Assembly (NCBI GenBank): GCA_013214885.1
Contig: JABSRS010000097.1
Location: forward strand, 1-9,938
DNA length: 9,938 nt
Direction of reading: 5' to 3'
DNA from: Gammaproteobacteria bacterium
GTDB lineage: Bacteria > Pseudomonadota > Gammaproteobacteria > Enterobacterales > Psychrobiaceae
How positions within the stretch are numbered: the stretch's first letter is position 1; each line of letters opens with the position of its first letter. The position numbers and the translations under genes were made by a program. The notes beneath the pieces are model-generated. The model worked only from the letters and a program-made list of their open reading frames with translations, ran no database searches and was not told the DNA's origin. Positions 7,356 through 9,938 of this stretch are shown here, piece by piece.

Positions 7356-7383
7356 ATTCTAACAAATTTTCCTAAAATTTCTA
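7356..7383 (-). promoter_or_regulatory. candidate promoter for cvpA-purF
   Basis: On the minus strand, TAGAAT (7356-7361, five of six matches to the -10 consensus) lies 16 bp from TAGAAA (7378-7383, four of six to the -35). The predicted transcription start near 7349 falls within a small palindrome CAAATTTG (7343-7350), about 24 nt before the cvpA ATG. The region is very AT-rich, so chance matches are likely. The spacing is that of a sigma-70 promoter. Confidence 0.35.
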
Positions 7384-7423
7384 GCATAAACTTTACCTAT
7401 ATTTCTAATTGCTCAAAGATTGA

Positions 7424-8008
7424 TTACTTTTCAAGGGGATTGTAGGCTGAAAGAAAACCAGCTTCATTAATTAATGCTTTTAACTTCGGCTGAAGTTTGA
7501 CCAATGTCGCCTTATCTAGCGCTGGTCCAACAAAGACTTTGCTGGTTTGATTAATTCGCGGCTTGCTTGGTACGCTAAACGCTGTAAAACCATTTTTTCG
7601 TAATTTACTGAGTAATGACTTCACATTTTTTGGATCTTTAAAACTGCCAACGGTAATAACCCAAGCTTGCTTTTTAAGTTTTTTAACCACACTTTTAATC
7701 ACGGGTTCGCTACTTGGCTTTGATACTATCACGCTATTTTGGTTGGCAGATTTACGGTTGGTTGCTGACACCACCGTCTTGTTTTTTACTGGTACAGCTG
7801 AGTTTTCAACAGTTTCATTATTCGATATTGAAATTTGTTCGATCACAATTTTAGGTTGTGGAGCTTGGTACTGAGGTTTTACTGGAATTGTGTCAAAATC
7901 ATCACGAAGTCTTTGTTTTTTGCCATCGAGGATGTCTGGCAAAAAAATGATCGCTAATGCAAAAATAACAATGGTGCCAACTACCCGGTTTTTTATTTGA
8001 TCGGTCAA
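7424..8008 (-). CDS. dedD: SPOR-domain cell division protein DedD
   Basis: DedD is a bitopic inner-membrane protein that reaches the division site by binding denuded peptidoglycan through its SPOR domain and supports septal constriction. The 194-residue protein has a short cytoplasmic N-terminus with NRVVGTIV (7-14), one transmembrane segment (about 9-27) ending in FLPDILDGK (22-30), and a low-complexity periplasmic linker (about 40-110). The C-terminal SPOR domain (about 115-188) includes WVITVGSF (116-123), LLSKLRKNGFTAF (132-144) and VFVGP (158-162). The N-terminal block is diagnostic of DedD (E. coli FQNRLVGTIVLVALGVIVLPGLLDG). I chose TTG at 8008 because AAGGA (8018-8022) then sits 9 nt upstream. 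The TTG at 8014 would leave only 3 nt, and no suitable ATG exists. It lies between folC and cvpA as in E. coli. Confidence 0.92.
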   Translation of the reverse strand: MTDQIKNRVVGTIVIFALAIIFLPDILDGKKQRLRDDFDTIPVKPQYQAPQPKIVIEQISISNNETVENSAVPVKNKTVVSATNRKSANQNSVIVSKPSSEPVIKSVVKKLKKQAWVITVGSFKDPKNVKSLLSKLRKNGFTAFSVPSKPRINQTSKVFVGPALDKATLVKLQPKLKALINEAGFLSAYNPLEK

Positions 8009-8045
8009 GGTCAAAAGTCCTTATCTAAGAAAAGAATGTTAAACC

Positions 8046-8076
8046 AACCAACTAATTACCATTAAATCAGTTGGTT
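8046..8076. other. 8-bp inverted repeat in the folC-dedD gap
   Basis: AACCAACT (8046-8053) and AGTTGGTT (8069-8076) form a perfect 8-bp stem with a 15-base AT-rich loop. On the minus strand it is followed by GGTTTAACATT, not a U tract, so it is not a convincing terminator. It lies about 40 bp upstream of the dedD start and could be a weak operator or leader structure. Confidence 0.35.
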
Positions 8077-8123
8077 TCCACAACGGCTAGGATAATGTAA
8101 TCTTAGGCTAAAATCTAGCTTAA

Positions 8124-8143
8124 CAGCCTGTTAGCTTAGGCTG
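8124..8143. other. hairpin directly after the folC stop codon
   Basis: CAGCCT (8124-8129) and AGGCTG (8138-8143) form a 6-bp stem with an 8-base loop that abuts the folC stop (8144-8146). On the minus strand TTAAGCTAGATTTTA follows, with only a short T run, so any termination would be weak. A second copy of CTTAGGCT lies nearby (8102-8109 and 8135-8142). Confidence 0.35.
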
Positions 8144-9424
8144 CTAGCGATATTTTGGTTGCTGTAAAACTTCACACACCGTATAAAACGAGCCAAAGAC
8201 CAAAATTAAATCATTTTCATCGGCTGATTGTTGTGCTTGTAATAAAGCGTGAGAGACATTATCAAAACAGCCAACTACTTTTTCGTTATCAACGTGCGGT
8301 TGCAATTGAGTGGCTTTAGCACCACGATGACAGTCTAAATCAGCTAGGTACCACTGATTAATGTAAGGCTCGACGACACTAAGGGTTGATTGACTGTCTT
8401 TATCTCCCAGCATCGCACAAACACAATGAACACGTGAATATTGAGTTTGGGAGGACAACCAACTCGCTAAATATCGGCCAGCTTCGGGGTTATGCGCCAC
8501 ATCAAGCACCACCTCAGGCAGCTGTGAGATCGATTGTAGTCGACCTGGTAACGCGGTCGACCCTAGCACCTTGACTAACTTATCATGCGGTAATGATAGT
8601 CCTAGCAGCTTAAAAGCCTCAAGCGCAGTAGCAGCGTTGGTGGTCGGCAGTTTGGTTGCGGGTAGTGAGTCGACATTAATTGCAGCGCTATGCCATGACC
8701 AATGCTGCTTAGATTGTTGATTCGATTGTTGCTTATATTGCTTAAAGCTAAACTGTTTGCCCTTATAACTGACCATGCAGTTTAGCGAGTTGGCATGATC
8801 GATTAAAGTTTGGGGAGGATTTGGTTCACCGCACACGACTAACTGTGAAACCCTAAAAATCCCCGCTTTTTCAGTAGCAACTTGCTCTCGCGTATCACCT
8901 AACCATGATTGATGATCTAAATCGATTGAAGTGATAATCGCAAGATCTGCATCGACGATGTTAGTTGAGTCTAAGCGCCCACCCAAGCCAACTTCTAAAA
9001 TTAGAAAATCAACGTCATGATCGTTCATCAATTTTAGTGCTACTAAGGTGTTGTATTCAAAATAAGTTAAACAAACGTCACCCCGTTGTTGCTCAATTAA
9101 ACGCATCGCATCAACGTGGCTATGATCGTCTAATTCAGCGGTATTAATCCTGACACGTTCGTTATAGCGGATCACATGTGGTGAACTAAAAACACCCGTA
9201 GTTGCTCCCGTCGCCAGAATTAAATGTTCAAGGAATGCACAGGTAGAACCCTTGCCATTAGTGCCACCGACAATGATGATTTTGCCACGGGGATTTAACA
9301 AGCCTAGTTTCTGGGCAACTGACTTAACACGGGTAACCCCTAGTTTTATTTCACTCGGGTGAATCGATTCTAAATAGAGAAGCCAGTCATCAAGTGACTG
9401 GCTTTGCGTTGAAAATTTTGACAT
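8144..9424 (-). CDS. folC: bifunctional dihydrofolate synthase / folylpolyglutamate synthase
   Basis: FolC adds L-glutamate to dihydropteroate to give dihydrofolate, and adds further glutamates to folates, using ATP via an acyl phosphate. The 426-residue protein (E. coli about 422) is a Mur-ligase-like enzyme. It shows LDDWLLYLES (11-20), the P-loop GTNGKGST (54-61), FSSPHVIRYNERVRI (79-93) as the omega-loop/folate region, LTYFEYNTLVAL (119-130), LEVGLGGRLDSTN (143-155), TSIDLDHQSWLG (165-176) and the carbamylated-lysine segment EKAGIF (185-190). The C-terminal domain has LPGRLQ and DVAHNPEA. A glutamine-rich stretch KQQSNQQSKQ (231-240), encoded partly by two imperfect 12-bp repeats (8711-8734), looks like a local expansion in a variable loop. 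ATG at 9424 is 32 bp after accD and has only a weak AAGAAA upstream, so coupling to accD transcription is likely. Confidence 0.96.
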   Translation of the reverse strand: MSKFSTQSQSLDDWLLYLESIHPSEIKLGVTRVKSVAQKLGLLNPRGKIIIVGGTNGKGSTCAFLEHLILATGATTGVFSSPHVIRYNERVRINTAELDDHSHVDAMRLIEQQRGDVCLTYFEYNTLVALKLMNDHDVDFLILEVGLGGRLDSTNIVDADLAIITSIDLDHQSWLGDTREQVATEKAGIFRVSQLVVCGEPNPPQTLIDHANSLNCMVSYKGKQFSFKQYKQQSNQQSKQHWSWHSAAINVDSLPATKLPTTNAATALEAFKLLGLSLPHDKLVKVLGSTALPGRLQSISQLPEVVLDVAHNPEAGRYLASWLSSQTQYSRVHCVCAMLGDKDSQSTLSVVEPYINQWYLADLDCHRGAKATQLQPHVDNEKVVGCFDNVSHALLQAQQSADENDLILVFGSFYTVCEVLQQPKYR

Positions 9425-9435
9425 GAAATTTCTTG

Positions 9436-9450
9436 GTTAGTTAAACTAAC
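9436..9450. other. short palindrome in the accD-folC gap
   Basis: GTTAGTT and AACTAAC are perfect 7-base inverted repeats around a single central A. Both lie in the 32-bp space between the accD stop and the folC start. The stem is short and AT-rich, without a terminator-like T run. Its function is unknown and it may be chance. Confidence 0.25.
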
Positions 9451-9456
9451 TGCAGA

Positions 9457-9938
9457 TTATTCTACTTCGTCAGCAACTGCAACATGGTTAGTCATTTTTG
9501 CCAATAAACGTGCGACAGTATTTCGCATTTCACGGCGGTCAATGATCATGTCAATCGCGCCTTTTTCAAGCAAAAATTCACTACGTTGGAAACCTTCAGG
9601 GAGTGTTTCACGAACAGTTTGTTCAATAACGCGTGGCCCAGCAAAACCAATTAGTGCTTTAGGCTCTGCAATATTAATATCACCTAGCATCGCTAAACTG
9701 GCAGAAACACCACCCATCGTTGGGTCAGTTAACACTGAAATATATGGTAAACCACGTTCACTCATGCGATGTAACACCGCACTGGTTTTAGCCATTTGCA
9801 TTAATGACATTAACGCTTCTTGCATCCTAGCACCACCACTGGTTGAGAAACAAACCAACGGCATATTTTTCTCTAAACACAATTCAGCAGCAGCAACAAA
9901 ACGAGCACCTACCACCGATGCCATTGAGCCGCCCATAA
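9457..9938 (-). CDS. accD: acetyl-CoA carboxylase carboxyltransferase subunit beta (partial, C-terminal part)
   Basis: AccD pairs with AccA to form the carboxyltransferase that moves the carboxyl group from biotinylated AccB to acetyl-CoA, giving malonyl-CoA for fatty acid synthesis. Only the last 159 or so residues are in the window; the reading frame runs off the right edge, so the N-terminal zinc-ribbon and the start are missing. The visible part begins at [13 protein letters not shown], which is internal in the family (E. coli FAFMGGSMGSVVGARF), so that Met is not the start. It contains [58 protein letters not shown] and [17 protein letters not shown], the crotonase-fold core that binds CoA. 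The tail after LLAKM is short compared with E. coli AccD, as commonly seen outside Enterobacteria. It heads the accD-folC-dedD-cvpA-purF run. Confidence 0.97.
   Translation of the reverse strand, partial: MGGSMASVVGARFVAAAELCLEKNMPLVCFSTSGGARMQEALMSLMQMAKTSAVLHRMSERGLPYISVLTDPTMGGVSASLAMLGDINIAEPKALIGFAGPRVIEQTVRETLPEGFQRSEFLLEKGAIDMIIDRREMRNTVARLLAKMTNHVAVADEVE

Overview
The window holds nine protein genes, all on the minus strand, so transcription runs from high to low coordinates. Gene content, protein sequences and moderately AT-rich composition point to a gammaproteobacterium. The extra small glutaredoxin-like gene between rlmL and uup, and the intergenic repeat at 4911-5238, suggest a marine Alteromonadales lineage (Shewanella/Colwellia/Thalassotalea type). 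I cannot name the genus from sequence alone.

Right-hand block (9938 down to 5241): the 3' half of accD (carboxyltransferase beta subunit of acetyl-CoA carboxylase), then folC (folylpolyglutamate/dihydrofolate synthase), dedD (SPOR-domain division protein), cvpA (inner-membrane protein) and purF (first enzyme of purine synthesis). This order is the classical accD-folC-dedD-cvpA-purF cluster of E. coli and relatives. A candidate promoter lies in front of cvpA, and two short hairpins fill the cvpA-purF gap.

Middle (4889-5240): the only gap of more than 300 bases. It is almost filled by a 328-bp element with imperfect terminal inverted repeats of about 33 bp at 4911-4942 and 5206-5238. It encodes no transposase and looks like a MITE-like, non-autonomous interspersed repeat. 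It starts 2 bp past the purF stop codon and ends 22 bp before the zapC start codon.

Left-hand block (4888 down to 24): zapC (FtsZ-ring associated protein), rlmL/rlmKL (bifunctional 23S rRNA methyltransferase), a 75-residue glutaredoxin-like protein and uup (ABC-F ATPase). The last three are tightly packed, with a 4-bp GTGA overlap and a 1-bp gap, and are probably translationally coupled. In E. coli zapC, rlmL and uup lie near one another, far from purF, so the element marks the boundary between two otherwise separate conserved blocks.

The genes are core housekeeping functions: fatty acid, folate and purine synthesis, division, and ribosome modification and quality control. I found no defence system, phage gene, CRISPR array, rRNA or tRNA. 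The terminal-repeat element and its effect on zapC expression are the parts most worth a second look.
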